Shown: one piece after another, positions 1-6,855 of the stretch
Layout: the number at the start of each line of letters is the position of its first letter
Numbering within the stretch: position 1 is the first letter of the stretch
The notes under the pieces: model-generated
Database searches by the model: none
The model's input: the letters and a program-made list of their open reading frames with translations, nothing else
What the model was told of the DNA's origin: nothing
DNA from: JBIOJM01 sp044450785
GTDB lineage: Bacteria; Planctomycetota; Planctomycetia; Isosphaerales; Isosphaeraceae
Direction: 5' to 3'
Assembly: GCA_044450785.1 (NCBI GenBank)
Contig: JBIOJM010000309.1
Location: forward strand, 1 to 12,344
Length of the DNA: 12,344 bases
Program-made: the position numbers and the translations under genes

Positions 1-2
1 AG

Positions 3-145
3 CGGTGCCGCTGGAATTGAACACCTTGTTCAGCCCTTTCAGGGCACGGCTCATTACGTTTTCCAGATCCCAGGGCGTTGCCCTGGGCTGGCATGTCGCT
101 GCCCCTTCGGGGCGAACGCAAGAAAAGCGCAACATCAAAACGCGC
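3..145 (+). repeat. Three-hairpin dispersed repeat, copy 1
   Basis: Copy 1 carries three short perfect hairpins in fixed order: GCCCT-TTC-AGGGC (33-45), CCCAGGGC-GTT-GCCCTGGG (69-87) and GCCCC-TTC-GGGGC (101-113), followed by an AAAGCGCAACATCAAAACGC-like tail. Two further copies occur at 7268-7410 (same orientation) and 7104-7235 (inverted). Stems are identical between copies while loops differ. No transposase or terminal repeat is visible. Frames can be read through it (for example from position 5), but they follow the repeat rather than a gene, so I do not call a CDS here. Apart from this repeat and the adjacent hairpin, positions 1-241 hold nothing I recognise. Confidence 0.75.
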
Positions 146-183
146 AAGCGAGGGGAGCTGGCTGGGGATCCCTCGCTTGCGCG
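141..183 (-). terminator. Likely intrinsic terminator of the cupin/Uma2 operon
   Basis: The arms CGCGCAAGCGAGGG (141-154) and CCCTCGCTTGCGCG (170-183) form a perfect 14-bp stem with a 15-nt loop. Read on the minus strand the stem is followed at once by TTTTGATGTTGCGCTTTT, so it has the GC-rich-stem-plus-T-run form of a rho-independent terminator for transcripts arriving from the minus-strand operon that ends at 242. The right arm belongs to an 18-base sequence (173-190) that recurs at 7058-7075, so the hairpin may be a dispersed repeat doing duty as a terminator. Confidence 0.5.
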
Positions 184-241
184 TCGGGTTACTGTGACCT
201 GCCATCGGCTTGTTAAGTGCACAATCCATGTGTAAACCGCT

Positions 242-907
242 CTAGCTCAGGGGTCCCTGTTCACTCTTGATCAAGTTGTTCCGGATGATCTGCTCGACGC
301 GGCGCACTTCGGGGATGTGCTTGAAACCAAATGGAGGCCATGCGAAAGCGAAATCGCCCCTGTCTCCGGAAAACTCAAGACTCCCCGAGCCGTCCGGACG
401 CTCGAGCCGCACCACGTTCTTGACCTGTCCCCGCGCGACGGCCTGGACCCTGATTGCATCACCCTTGGGCTCAGGCGCCCAGATGATGGCACGTCGATCG
501 GTGATCGCGTAGCAAACGTTCGCTTTCCGCCGGTGCTCGCGCACGCGACTCCTCCAGACCAGGACCAAGCCGATCACGAACACGCAGCTCCACCCAAGGA
601 ACGTGAGCCCGACCGATATCGCGGATTGATCACCGACGTGATCATGTCCCTGAGCATCAGTGTAACCCAGTACGGAAAAGCCAAGGGCAACGCCAATCAG
701 CAAGAGCGTGATCGCGCTGCAAGCGTAAAACCCCGCGCCAACGGGTTGAATGGGAGGGTCGGACCGAGCGGCCCAGAGGAGCCGCTCGCCGGGCTCGAGC
801 TCACTCTTGACGCGGGCGCGCAGGTCATCGGTCAGTCCGTCGCTCATATCGTCGACCGGTGCCGATGAGTAATTCCCGCGCCGGTTGTCGGTCAAGCCTG
901 GCTCCAT
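242..907 (-). CDS. Two-helix membrane protein with PH-like C-terminal domain
   Basis: A 221-residue protein of unknown role. A short N-terminal cytoplasmic region contains LEPGERLLWAARSDPP (38-53). Two hydrophobic helices follow at about 58-82 and 96-119, then a basic stretch (RSRVREHRRK). The C-terminal domain has YAITDRRAII (133-142) and ends GFKHIPEVRRVEQIIRN. The 'GE.LLW' and 'Y.ITDRR.I' motifs are those of bacterial PH-like membrane proteins common in planctomycetes. It is last in the operon. Its ATG shares one base with the stop of the upstream Uma2 gene (TGATG), with GGTGAGG a few bases before, so coupled translation from 907 is likely. An internal ATG at 847 (MSDGLTDD) is the alternative start and would remove 20 poorly structured residues. 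The family assignment is by motif only. Confidence 0.75.
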   Translation of the reverse strand: MEPGLTDNRRGNYSSAPVDDMSDGLTDDLRARVKSELEPGERLLWAARSDPPIQPVGAGFYACSAITLLLIGVALGFSVLGYTDAQGHDHVGDQSAISVGLTFLGWSCVFVIGLVLVWRSRVREHRRKANVCYAITDRRAIIWAPEPKGDAIRVQAVARGQVKNVVRLERPDGSGSLEFSGDRGDFAFAWPPFGFKHIPEVRRVEQIIRNNLIKSEQGPLS

Positions 908-1593
908 CAGCCGCCCTCACCTTGCCTGGGAACGATGACATCACGGACCCAGACCGCGAGTCGTGCATTCCATCTCCCCGCGCCCAGTTGATCGGCCAGT
1001 TGCATCTGGCCGAGGATGTCATCGGCTGTGAGCATCGGGAACGCCCTGCCGCTTTCCGAGCGCACGTACGTTCCATCGTTCTGCCGCAACCAGAAGCCGA
1101 ACTGATCCGCGATCGGATCGAATCGCCACACTTCGGGTACGCCCAGCCGGCCCCAAACCACCATTGCATGATCCGCGGGATGGCTCACCTCGACCTCGAT
1201 GGCCAGGTCGGGAGGCGGTTGGACGGCCAAGTCGATGTCTTGAGGTCCTTTCATGAGCTCGGCATGTTCACCGAAGTAGAAGGTCTTGTCGCCTTCCACA
1301 CCGGAATTCATTTCTTCTCGCCGATACGTGGCGCCGCCACCGTCCTCCCAGAGAATTCCCAACTGCTCGGCGAGGACCTTCACGAGCTCCGCCAAGCGTT
1401 CCGCATACCAATCGTGCTTTCGCGAGGTCGTCACGAGCGTGAGCCTCCCGTCACAGTAGATCATCCTCAGGCCGCGCGGATTGACGACGGCATTGTTGAT
1501 CGCCAGGTAACCCTCCCAGCTTACGTCGGGGAGCACGAACCATCGGTCGGGCTCCGGCTCGACGACAGACGGAACGGTTGTCACGGTGGACAT
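907..1593 (-). CDS. Uma2 family (DUF820) endonuclease-like protein, paralog 1
   Basis: A 228-residue protein of the Uma2/DUF820 group, a PD-(D/E)XK nuclease fold whose cellular role is largely unknown. Visible family features are a short lead (LPDVSWEGYL, 21-30), the DGRL strand (48-51), the core PPPDLAIEVEVSHPAD (126-141; D129, E133, E135) and GVPEVWRFD (151-159). The core reads E-x-E where a classical nuclease has E-x-K, and the basic residue usual before the Tyr/Trp-Gly helix is not obvious, so activity is uncertain. The start at 1593 is preceded by CAAGGAGACGCC, a strong Shine-Dalgarno. The paralog at 1651-2340 lies 57 bases upstream in transcription, and the membrane-protein gene overlaps its stop by one base. 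The two proteins share the whole core, so they arose by duplication. Confidence 0.88.
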   Translation of the reverse strand: MSTVTTVPSVVEPEPDRWFVLPDVSWEGYLAINNAVVNPRGLRMIYCDGRLTLVTTSRKHDWYAERLAELVKVLAEQLGILWEDGGGATYRREEMNSGVEGDKTFYFGEHAELMKGPQDIDLAVQPPPDLAIEVEVSHPADHAMVVWGRLGVPEVWRFDPIADQFGFWLRQNDGTYVRSESGRAFPMLTADDILGQMQLADQLGAGRWNARLAVWVRDVIVPRQGEGG

Positions 1594-1650
1594 GGCGTCT
1601 CCTTGCGTGCGCTATCCGTGATTTCGAGATCCATGGTAACCCGGCGCGCC

Positions 1651-2340
1651 TCACGCGCCTTGTTCGAGCCGCGGGCGGATCACTCTGTCCACCCAGCCCG
1701 GAAGCTGAGCGAGCCACGGAGCCGTCCCTGTTGCCTGTGCCAGCTCGATCAGCTCAACGACGTCAATTGGCGATAGCATGGGTAGACCGATGCTTCGATC
1801 CGTCTGCTCGTAGCTCCCGTCGTTGCGAAGTTTCCAGAAGGAACACGTGAAACTCGCGGCGTCGAACCGCCAGACTTCGGGAACACCCACTCGCCCCCAC
1901 GCGTTGATCGCGTCGTCGGCCGGGTGGCTCACCTCGACCTCGATCGCCAGGTCGGGAGGTGGATCGACCGTGAAATCGTAGTTCCTCCCACCACGCATCC
2001 GATCGGCGTTGACGCGCAGATGAAATGTTCGATCGCCTTCCAGGCCCGCTTTCCGCTCGCGACGGCGATAAGTCGCTTCTCCCGACGGCTCGCAGGGGAT
2101 GCCAAGATGGCTGGCGATCAGCATCACAAGATGGCCCAAAGAATCAGACAACCACTCGTGACGGCGCGACTTCCCCATGAGAATCAATCTCCCGTCGTCA
2201 TAGATCAGTCGTACACCGATGTGTTCGTCGAGCGTATCGCTAATGGTCACATAGGCATCCCAACTGATGTCTCCCATCACGAATCGCTGTTCGGCGGTTT
2301 CCATCTCGGCAGCGGGCGGGGACAGTAAAGTCACCGACAT
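1651..2340 (-). CDS. Uma2 family (DUF820) endonuclease-like protein, paralog 2
   Basis: A 229-residue Uma2/DUF820 protein, tandem paralog of the gene at 907-1593. Shared landmarks are MGDISWDAYVTI (22-33), DDGRLI (48-53), YRRRERKAGLEGD (91-103), the core PPPDLAIEVEVSHPAD (127-142; D130, E134, E136) and GVPEVWRFD (152-160). As in paralog 1 the core is E-x-E rather than E-x-K. The start at 2340 is clear: the Shine-Dalgarno GAGGTGA overlaps the TGA stop of the cupin gene, and only nine bases separate the two genes, so they are translated from one message. Residues 161-220 differ much more from paralog 1 than the core does, so the two may recognise different targets (inference). Confidence 0.88.
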   Translation of the reverse strand: MSVTLLSPPAAEMETAEQRFVMGDISWDAYVTISDTLDEHIGVRLIYDDGRLILMGKSRRHEWLSDSLGHLVMLIASHLGIPCEPSGEATYRRRERKAGLEGDRTFHLRVNADRMRGGRNYDFTVDPPPDLAIEVEVSHPADDAINAWGRVGVPEVWRFDAASFTCSFWKLRNDGSYEQTDRSIGLPMLSPIDVVELIELAQATGTAPWLAQLPGWVDRVIRPRLEQGA

Positions 2341-2349
2341 TTCGTCACC

Positions 2350-3588
2350 TCATTTGCCTGTCTTGTTGTGGTCGCCGACCTTGGGCAGATCGGCATGGGT
2401 ATCGGGCCCGAAGTAACGGAGGCTGACGAACGGCTCGCTGGCGGTGTTGTGGAACGTCACGCCCTCGGCGGCCCGCTTGGCCGTGATGAATACCTCGTCC
2501 TGGGTGACGTCGCCGAACCGGATGAAGTTCGGGCTATCGACCGAAAGCTTGCCGATCAGACCACTCCCCTGGACGACGATCAAGCCAGACGAGCCCGGGT
2601 CCTTGATCGTGACCGAGCGGCCCGGCTCGACGGTCAGCTCGCAGGCGCTGAAGAGCTGCTTGCCGCCGACCCGGCCGTAGACGATCCACTTATCCACGTA
2701 GCCCGCCCTGGGACCACCGGTGCGTGCGATCGGCTCGAGGTAGTTGTGCTTCTTGAACTCGGGATCGACGTTCTTCTCCCAGTCGAGCTGCTCGACCAGG
2801 TAGTTGATGTCCTGATGGTGGGCAGGGGGCACGTCCTTGACCAAGAGCTCCCACGGGACGCGCCGGCCTTCGACCATGGACTGGTACATGCCGAAGACGT
2901 CGGAGCCCCACTGAGGCTCGTAGGTGACGAGCGAGCCCGGGGCGTGCAAGACGCACGGGGGAACCAGCCAGCCGGTCCCTGGCTTGAGGCGATAGGCCTT
3001 CGAGAGATCAAGGATTCCGTTGTCTCCCTGGTTCCAGCGCTCGAGGCACTGATGGAGCTCGGCCTTGGTCGTCCCCGGCTCGAGGCCGAAGAAGGTGAAC
3101 GGGAAATTGTTGCCGGTCCAGTTGAGCTGAGGTGGGAAGTAATAGCTTTCGGGCTTCCCTTCGCGGCCAAGCAGGGCTGCCTGTTCCTGGTTCTGGTGCA
3201 TGTGGTGCGGGATCGGGCCGAGGTTATCGAAAAACTTGCTGTAGACCGGCCAGCGTTTGTATGTGTTCCAGAGACCGGCGCCGATCATCTCGGTCCCGAA
3301 GAGATCGACGGCGTCCTTCAGGGGGAAGCGGTCGCCGTTCTGGACGACGTAGCTCAAGCCCTCATCGGGGGGCGCGCCCTCGTTGGCCGCCGGGGTCGTC
3401 GAGGCGAACCAGCGCTCGTCGATCCCGCCGCGATGGGTACCCAGGGCGTAGAGGTCCTGGCGTGCCAGCTTGAGCCGGGCCCCCGGCATCAAGAACGACC
3501 GCGGCACCCACGTCGGGGCCAGCCGCAAGATCCCCTCACCCGAATCAATCGCCGCGCGCACCCGCGCGGCGAGGTTTTTCTTGCCCAT
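2350..3588 (-). CDS. Phosphomannose-isomerase-like cupin protein
   Basis: A 412-residue protein resembling type I mannose-6-phosphate isomerases, the Zn-dependent cupins that interconvert mannose-6-P and fructose-6-P. The block IPHHMHQNQEQAALLG...GKPESYY (126-150) matches the family pattern of a metal-binding His followed by GK(T/P)E.W/YY. LKPGTGWLVPPCVLHAPGS (201-219) matches the second metal-binding strand ending PxGxxHA. Candidate ligands are H129 or H131, E147 and H215. A C-terminal beta-rich part (315-395) looks like the second cupin half. It is longer than minimal bacterial enzymes and the spacing is divergent, so the true substrate is unknown. The frame is open from 3654, but I chose ATG 3588 (MGKKNLAARV) because GAGGGAGAAGG precedes it. 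It is the first gene of the minus-strand operon with the Uma2 pair. Confidence 0.7.
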   Translation of the reverse strand: MGKKNLAARVRAAIDSGEGILRLAPTWVPRSFLMPGARLKLARQDLYALGTHRGGIDERWFASTTPAANEGAPPDEGLSYVVQNGDRFPLKDAVDLFGTEMIGAGLWNTYKRWPVYSKFFDNLGPIPHHMHQNQEQAALLGREGKPESYYFPPQLNWTGNNFPFTFFGLEPGTTKAELHQCLERWNQGDNGILDLSKAYRLKPGTGWLVPPCVLHAPGSLVTYEPQWGSDVFGMYQSMVEGRRVPWELLVKDVPPAHHQDINYLVEQLDWEKNVDPEFKKHNYLEPIARTGGPRAGYVDKWIVYGRVGGKQLFSACELTVEPGRSVTIKDPGSSGLIVVQGSGLIGKLSVDSPNFIRFGDVTQDEVFITAKRAAEGVTFHNTASEPFVSLRYFGPDTHADLPKVGDHNKTGK

Positions 3589-3837
3589 CCTTCTCCCTCT
3601 CTTGACTGAGACCTCGATCCCCAACACGACGGCGGTCAAACGACCCACCGTCAAACGTCCGGTACGTCCGTGCCAACCCTCGCTCGCCCCGCCGCGCCCC
3701 CTCGGGACGGTCTCGTTGTAAAACCCCCACCGTCGGGACGCAAGCCACTACTCACGCTCGCATTCGACTCGGCCGGCTACGGACTTCCATTTTGACCGGC
3801 CGGCGCGCTCAGCGAAACCCCTGGGAAAAAGTGGTCA

Positions 3838-4270
3838 GTGCTCAGTCGGCGCCGGGCTGGTGTTCTCAGCTCGCCAGAGTGGGCGGAAATGCTCGATGAA
3901 TTAAATCATTGTTGTTATTTTGATAGCAGCTTATCCAATTATCTCCCAGGGGAAGGCCGCTGCGATCGCCGGCCTCAGCCGCAGAGACTTCCTGATGGCT
4001 CTCTACCTTGCCAAGGTGGAAGCAAGCCAAGTGGACATCGAAGAGCTAAAGGAGGAGGTCGAACGTGATCTCCAGGCGCGTCGTGGACGCCTCGCCTGCG
4101 AGAGGTTGGGATGTACATGTCCGATTCGCTTGAAAACCAGTTGCTCGCCACAGCAGGGGAGTAACAGCGACCCCGTAGCCGTTCAGCCCTTCTTTGGTAC
4201 CCGATCGGGGTTTCTCTCTCTGATCATCCTGGGCGATCTGGTCAACGGAGGGATGTCGGCAGACTGGTAA
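3838..4270 (+). pseudogene. Frameshifted UPF0175-type antitoxin remnant
   Basis: Two overlapping plus-strand frames together read as one antitoxin. The first (GTG at 3838) gives LSRRRAG...SSPEWAEMLDELN. The second, entered near 3902, gives IIVVILIAAYPIISQGKAAA and continues IAGLSRRDFL...VEASQVDIEELKEEVERDL. The GKAA-x-x-AG-x-SR-x-x-F-L helix and the D-x-EEL tail are the UPF0175 (PF03683) signature, a family usually paired with a PIN-type DUF3368 toxin. A single-base indel at about 3902 would join the halves. Recognisable homology stops near 4090; the frame then runs to a TAA at 4268-4270 with no family-like sequence. Bases 3901-3950 are only 32% GC, far below the surroundings. A shorter in-frame product from TTG 3920 could still be made. 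Confidence 0.55.
4065..4133 (+). pseudogene. Possible stub of a PIN-type (DUF3368-like) toxin
   Basis: A GTG at 4065 lies six bases after GGAGGAGG (4051-4058), the best Shine-Dalgarno-like sequence in this region. It begins VISRRVVDASP, which resembles the first strand of DUF3368/PIN toxins (VVDASPLI, with the catalytic Asp) that normally follow UPF0175 antitoxins. The reading then loses similarity and stops at 4131-4133. Only about ten residues support this, and the same purine run also encodes EELKEE of the overlapping antitoxin, so coincidence is possible. Confidence 0.25.
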
Positions 4271-4286
4271 ACCTCTCGGACACCTC

Positions 4287-4305
4287 GCCGCCGCTGCGGG
4301 GCGGC
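4287..4305 (-). terminator. Weak hairpin after the epimerase gene
   Basis: GCCGCC (4287-4292) pairs with GGCGGC (4300-4305) around a 7-nt loop, 5 bases beyond the epimerase stop on the minus strand. There is no T run after it, so it could be a transcript-stabilising hairpin or a chance GC-rich stem. The rest of 4134-4309 shows nothing recognisable. Confidence 0.2.
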
Positions 4306-4309
4306 CGAT

Positions 4310-5275
4310 CTAGGGCGAGTCGCGGAAATAGTCGACGACTCCCTGGAGGATCTGATCGAGCGACTTCGTCGGGCGGTAGCCGATCAAGGCGCCGATCTTG
4401 CTGATGTCGGGGACCCGGCGCGGCATATCTTCGAATCCTTCGCCGTAAGCTTGCTCGTAGGGGACGCAGATGATCTCGGAGTGAGAGCCTGTGATGACAC
4501 GGACGCGCTCGGCCAGCGCGCGGATGGTCACTTCCTCGTCCGAGCCGATGTTGAAGACCTCGCCAACGGCGGCGGGCTGCTCCATGAGCGCAACCAGGGC
4601 ACCGATGACGTCGCTCACGTCGGCAAAACAGCGTGATTGACAGCCGTCGCCATGAATCGTGATTGGCCGGCCGGTGAGCGCCTGCTTGACGAACGTGGGG
4701 ACGACCATGCCGTACTGCCCGGTCTGGCGCGGGCCGACCGTGTTGAACAAGCGAACGATGACCGCCGGCAGTTTCCGCTCGCGCCAGTAAGCCAGTGCCA
4801 GGAATTCGTCGATCGCCTTGGAACAGGCGTAGCTCCAGCGCCCCTTCGAGGTCGGACCCAGCACCAGGTTTCCGTCCTCGCGAAACGGCACCTGGGTGCT
4901 CACCCCGTAGACCTCGGACGTCGACGCGATCAAGACCTTCTTCTTCTTCTTGTTGGCCTGGGCCAGTACCACCTCCGTTCCGTGGACGTTCGTCTCGATC
5001 GTCCGGACCGGGCTCTCGACGATCAGGCGGACGCCGACGGCCGCCGCCAGGTGAAAGACCACGTCGCACTGGTCGACCAGCTCGGCCACCGTCGGGGCAT
5101 GATGAATGCTCTCGATGGTATAGTGAAACCGTTGATGACCCCGCAGGTGGCGGATGTTATCGATGCTTCCCGTGGACAGGTCGTCGAGGATGAACACCTC
5201 ATCCCCGCGCGCCAGGTAGGCGTCGGCCAGATGCGACCCGATGAAACCAGCGCCACCCGTGATCAGAATTCGCAT
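4310..5275 (-). CDS. NAD-dependent sugar-nucleotide epimerase/dehydratase (extended SDR)
   Basis: A 321-residue extended short-chain dehydrogenase/reductase acting on a nucleotide sugar, probably for surface polysaccharide or glycan precursors. The N-terminal Rossmann fold has GGAGFIGS (7-14) and an acidic LDDLSTG (30-36) favouring NAD over NADP. The chain continues with HLAAAVGV (75-82), the active-site STSEVYG (118-124) and YACSK (Y149, K153). The substrate-domain block is RLFNTVGPRQ (175-184) and the C-terminal motif is FNIGSDEEVTI (241-251). Length and motifs fit the UDP-glucose 4-epimerase / UDP-glucuronate decarboxylase / dTDP-glucose dehydratase group; I cannot decide which. Residues 109-113 are five lysines, all AAG codons. 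The start at 5275 gives the family's usual MRILITGGAGFIGS beginning. It is transcribed divergently from the cysteine hydrolase. Confidence 0.9.
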   Translation of the reverse strand: MRILITGGAGFIGSHLADAYLARGDEVFILDDLSTGSIDNIRHLRGHQRFHYTIESIHHAPTVAELVDQCDVVFHLAAAVGVRLIVESPVRTIETNVHGTEVVLAQANKKKKKVLIASTSEVYGVSTQVPFREDGNLVLGPTSKGRWSYACSKAIDEFLALAYWRERKLPAVIVRLFNTVGPRQTGQYGMVVPTFVKQALTGRPITIHGDGCQSRCFADVSDVIGALVALMEQPAAVGEVFNIGSDEEVTIRALAERVRVITGSHSEIICVPYEQAYGEGFEDMPRRVPDISKIGALIGYRPTKSLDQILQGVVDYFRDSP

Positions 5276-5355
5276 GGATCTAGGCTAACAGAATCCTCGC
5301 CGGCTGCAACGCAACCGCGAGAAGAACGGTGACCTCCCAGCGCAGGCGAGAAACC
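5276..5355. promoter_or_regulatory. Divergent intergenic region
   Basis: An 80-base gap separates the minus-strand epimerase from the plus-strand cysteine hydrolase and must hold promoters for at least one of them. I see no convincing -35/-10 pair or operator. AGGCGAG (5344-5350) is a moderate Shine-Dalgarno for the hydrolase ATG at 5356. Confidence 0.3.
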
Positions 5356-5961
5356 ATGCTCGAAGGACCTTTGGTCTTTGTCGACATCGACACCCAGCGT
5401 GATTTCCTGGAGCCGGCCGGGGCCCTCTTTGTGCCGGGCTCGGCCGAGATCCTACCCAACCTCGCGCGCTTGACCCAGTTCGCGACGAACCACCACATCC
5501 CGATCCTCGCGACCGCCTGCGCTCACGTTGCCGGCGACCCCGAGCTGACGCGGTTTCCGTCGCATTGCATCGCGGGCACAATTGGCCAAACGCGTGTGCC
5601 GGCGACCTCGTGTCCCCATTCCGTTGTCCTGTCCGTCGGTGAGCGCCTGGTTGGCGATCTCCCTCGCCACCTCACGTTGCAGAAACAAGAGCTGGACGTT
5701 TTCAGCCGGCCAGACGCCGCTGATTTGGTCGCGCGCTACAACCGCGATCGACCGACCTTCGTGGTCTACGGCGTGGCGACGGACTTCTGCGTGCTCGTGA
5801 ACGCGGCAGAGTTTCTGAAACGCCAGTGCCGCGTGGCGATCGTGATCGACGCCGTCCGAGCCTTCGATCCCTCGGCCGAGGCCGGCATCCTGACCGACTT
5901 TGTCCGCCGAGGCGCGCTCCTGACCGTCACGGACGTCGTCTGTGGCGATCCGGCATCCTGA
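5356..5961 (+). CDS. Nicotinamidase-like cysteine hydrolase (isochorismatase fold)
   Basis: A 201-residue member of the isochorismatase/nicotinamidase superfamily (PF00857), enzymes that hydrolyse amides such as nicotinamide or cleave isochorismate. The likely Asp-Lys-Cys triad is visible: D12 in VDIDTQRDF (9-17), K110 in LQKQELDVFS, and C145 in VYGVATDFCVL (137-147). RFPSHCIAGTIGQT (66-79) matches the FP-x-HC-x-x-GT-x-G segment of nicotinamidases. The metal-binding 'TADAH' expected before it reads TACAH (53-57), placing Cys55 where Asp is usual; H57 and H70 are kept. The frame is open from a GTG at 5329, but ATG 5356 gives the normal family N-terminus. It is followed 72 bases later by the HD-domain gene. 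A role in NAD salvage is possible but unproven. Confidence 0.85.
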   Translation: MLEGPLVFVDIDTQRDFLEPAGALFVPGSAEILPNLARLTQFATNHHIPILATACAHVAGDPELTRFPSHCIAGTIGQTRVPATSCPHSVVLSVGERLVGDLPRHLTLQKQELDVFSRPDAADLVARYNRDRPTFVVYGVATDFCVLVNAAEFLKRQCRVAIVIDAVRAFDPSAEAGILTDFVRRGALLTVTDVVCGDPAS

Positions 5962-6033
5962 CGGTACCGATGCGGAACCCGGGGTTACCGCGGTTGGTGA
6001 TTCGGGATAGAATACCGTCGAGGTATATCGACC

Positions 6034-6855
6034 ATGCATGACAGATACCGCAGTCGGTATCGTGTCCCGACACCGTCGACCCGGCTCCGGCAGCAAATTG
6101 CCCTCGAAGCGGCGCGGCGCTTGTACGGGACACTGATTCCGAAGGGGATGGAGCCTCCGCCGGATTGGCTCGACGCCGCGAGCTCGAGCGAGCTTTACCT
6201 GGCCAAGCGAAAGGCGGCGGCCGTTCTGGGGCACCGGATCCGGCCCGGCGACCTCCCCTCGGACGCCGAGGTTCGCGAGCAAGTGATCGCGCTCGAGCGG
6301 AGCTCGGGCGGACTCCCCGAGCCACCGGACGACGTTCCGGAGCCGGAGGCCGGCGTCGCTCCCCCCTCGCTCGCCGAACATCTCGATCGGTTCGCTGTGT
6401 ACAAGTTGCGGCTCGAGCCGCTCGAGTCGGTCAAGCAGAACGCCAGGTACCATCCCGAGGGAGACGTCCTTTTCCACAGTCTGCAAGTCTTCCACCTGGC
6501 GCGCGATGCCCGTCCCTACGACGAGGAATTCCTGCTGGCGGCTTTATTGCACGACGTCGGCAAGGCGATCGACCCGCAAAACCACGTGTCCGCGGGCGTC
6601 GAGGCCCTCCGAGGGGCTGTCCCCGCACGCACTCTCTGGCTGATCGAGCACCACATGGACCTCTTGAGCGGCCGCGAGAGAACGCTTCCTGCCCGACTGA
6701 GGCGAGAGATCGAGTCGTCGGAGTATGGCGAAGACCTCCGCTTGCTCCGCGAGCTCGACGACGCCGGCCGTGTCCCCGGCGAACAGGTCGATTCGATCGA
6801 CGAGGTGCTGGATTATCTCAAGGGATTGGAGCAGGAGAGCTACCTGGCGGAATAG
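6034..6855 (+). CDS. HD-domain phosphohydrolase-like protein
   Basis: A 273-residue protein with a central HD domain, the metal-dependent phosphohydrolase fold acting on nucleotides or phosphodiesters. The H...HD...H...D ligand series is H148 (FHSLQVFHLAR), H173-D174 (LLHDVGKAID), H206/H207 (IEHHMDLL) and D242 or D243 (RELDDAGRV). The N-terminal 90 residues are helical and charged (LRQQIALEAARRLYG, YLAKRKAAAVLG, PSDAEVREQV), followed by a proline/acid-rich linker (94-111). That N-terminal part resembles segments I associate with planctomycete nucleotidyltransferase/HD proteins, but no nucleotidyltransferase motif is present, so it may be a truncated relative. ATG 6034 is preceded by GAGG nine bases away. 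It probably shares a transcript with the cysteine hydrolase (72-base gap). The substrate is unknown. Confidence 0.85.
   Translation: MHDRYRSRYRVPTPSTRLRQQIALEAARRLYGTLIPKGMEPPPDWLDAASSSELYLAKRKAAAVLGHRIRPGDLPSDAEVREQVIALERSSGGLPEPPDDVPEPEAGVAPPSLAEHLDRFAVYKLRLEPLESVKQNARYHPEGDVLFHSLQVFHLARDARPYDEEFLLAALLHDVGKAIDPQNHVSAGVEALRGAVPARTLWLIEHHMDLLSGRERTLPARLRREIESSEYGEDLRLLRELDDAGRVPGEQVDSIDEVLDYLKGLEQESYLAE

Noticed and set aside
5..235. Small protein of 76 residues
   Set aside because: The frame follows the three-hairpin repeat and the terminator stem; copy 3 shows the same DNA with different frame continuity, so the repeat explains it.
2368..3609. Long open plus-strand frame (413 codons) across the cupin gene
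   Set aside because: It is the antisense of a well-supported gene; the translation is low-complexity, rich in Arg, Gly and Leu with no domain, as expected for high-GC antisense frames.
3635..3657. Two GTCAAACG direct repeats upstream of the cupin gene, giving TTTGAC (-35-like) on the minus strand
   Set aside because: No matching -10 hexamer lies at the right distance for either copy; kept only as an observation.
3760..3805. CGGCCGG...CCGGCCG inverted repeat before the antitoxin remnant
   Set aside because: It is a short GC-only self-complementary word with a 19-base spacer, common by chance at this base composition.
5452..6495. Minus-strand frame of 347 codons across the cysteine hydrolase and HD gene
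   Set aside because: It runs antisense to two genes with clear catalytic motifs and through their intergenic gap, with no recognisable domain.
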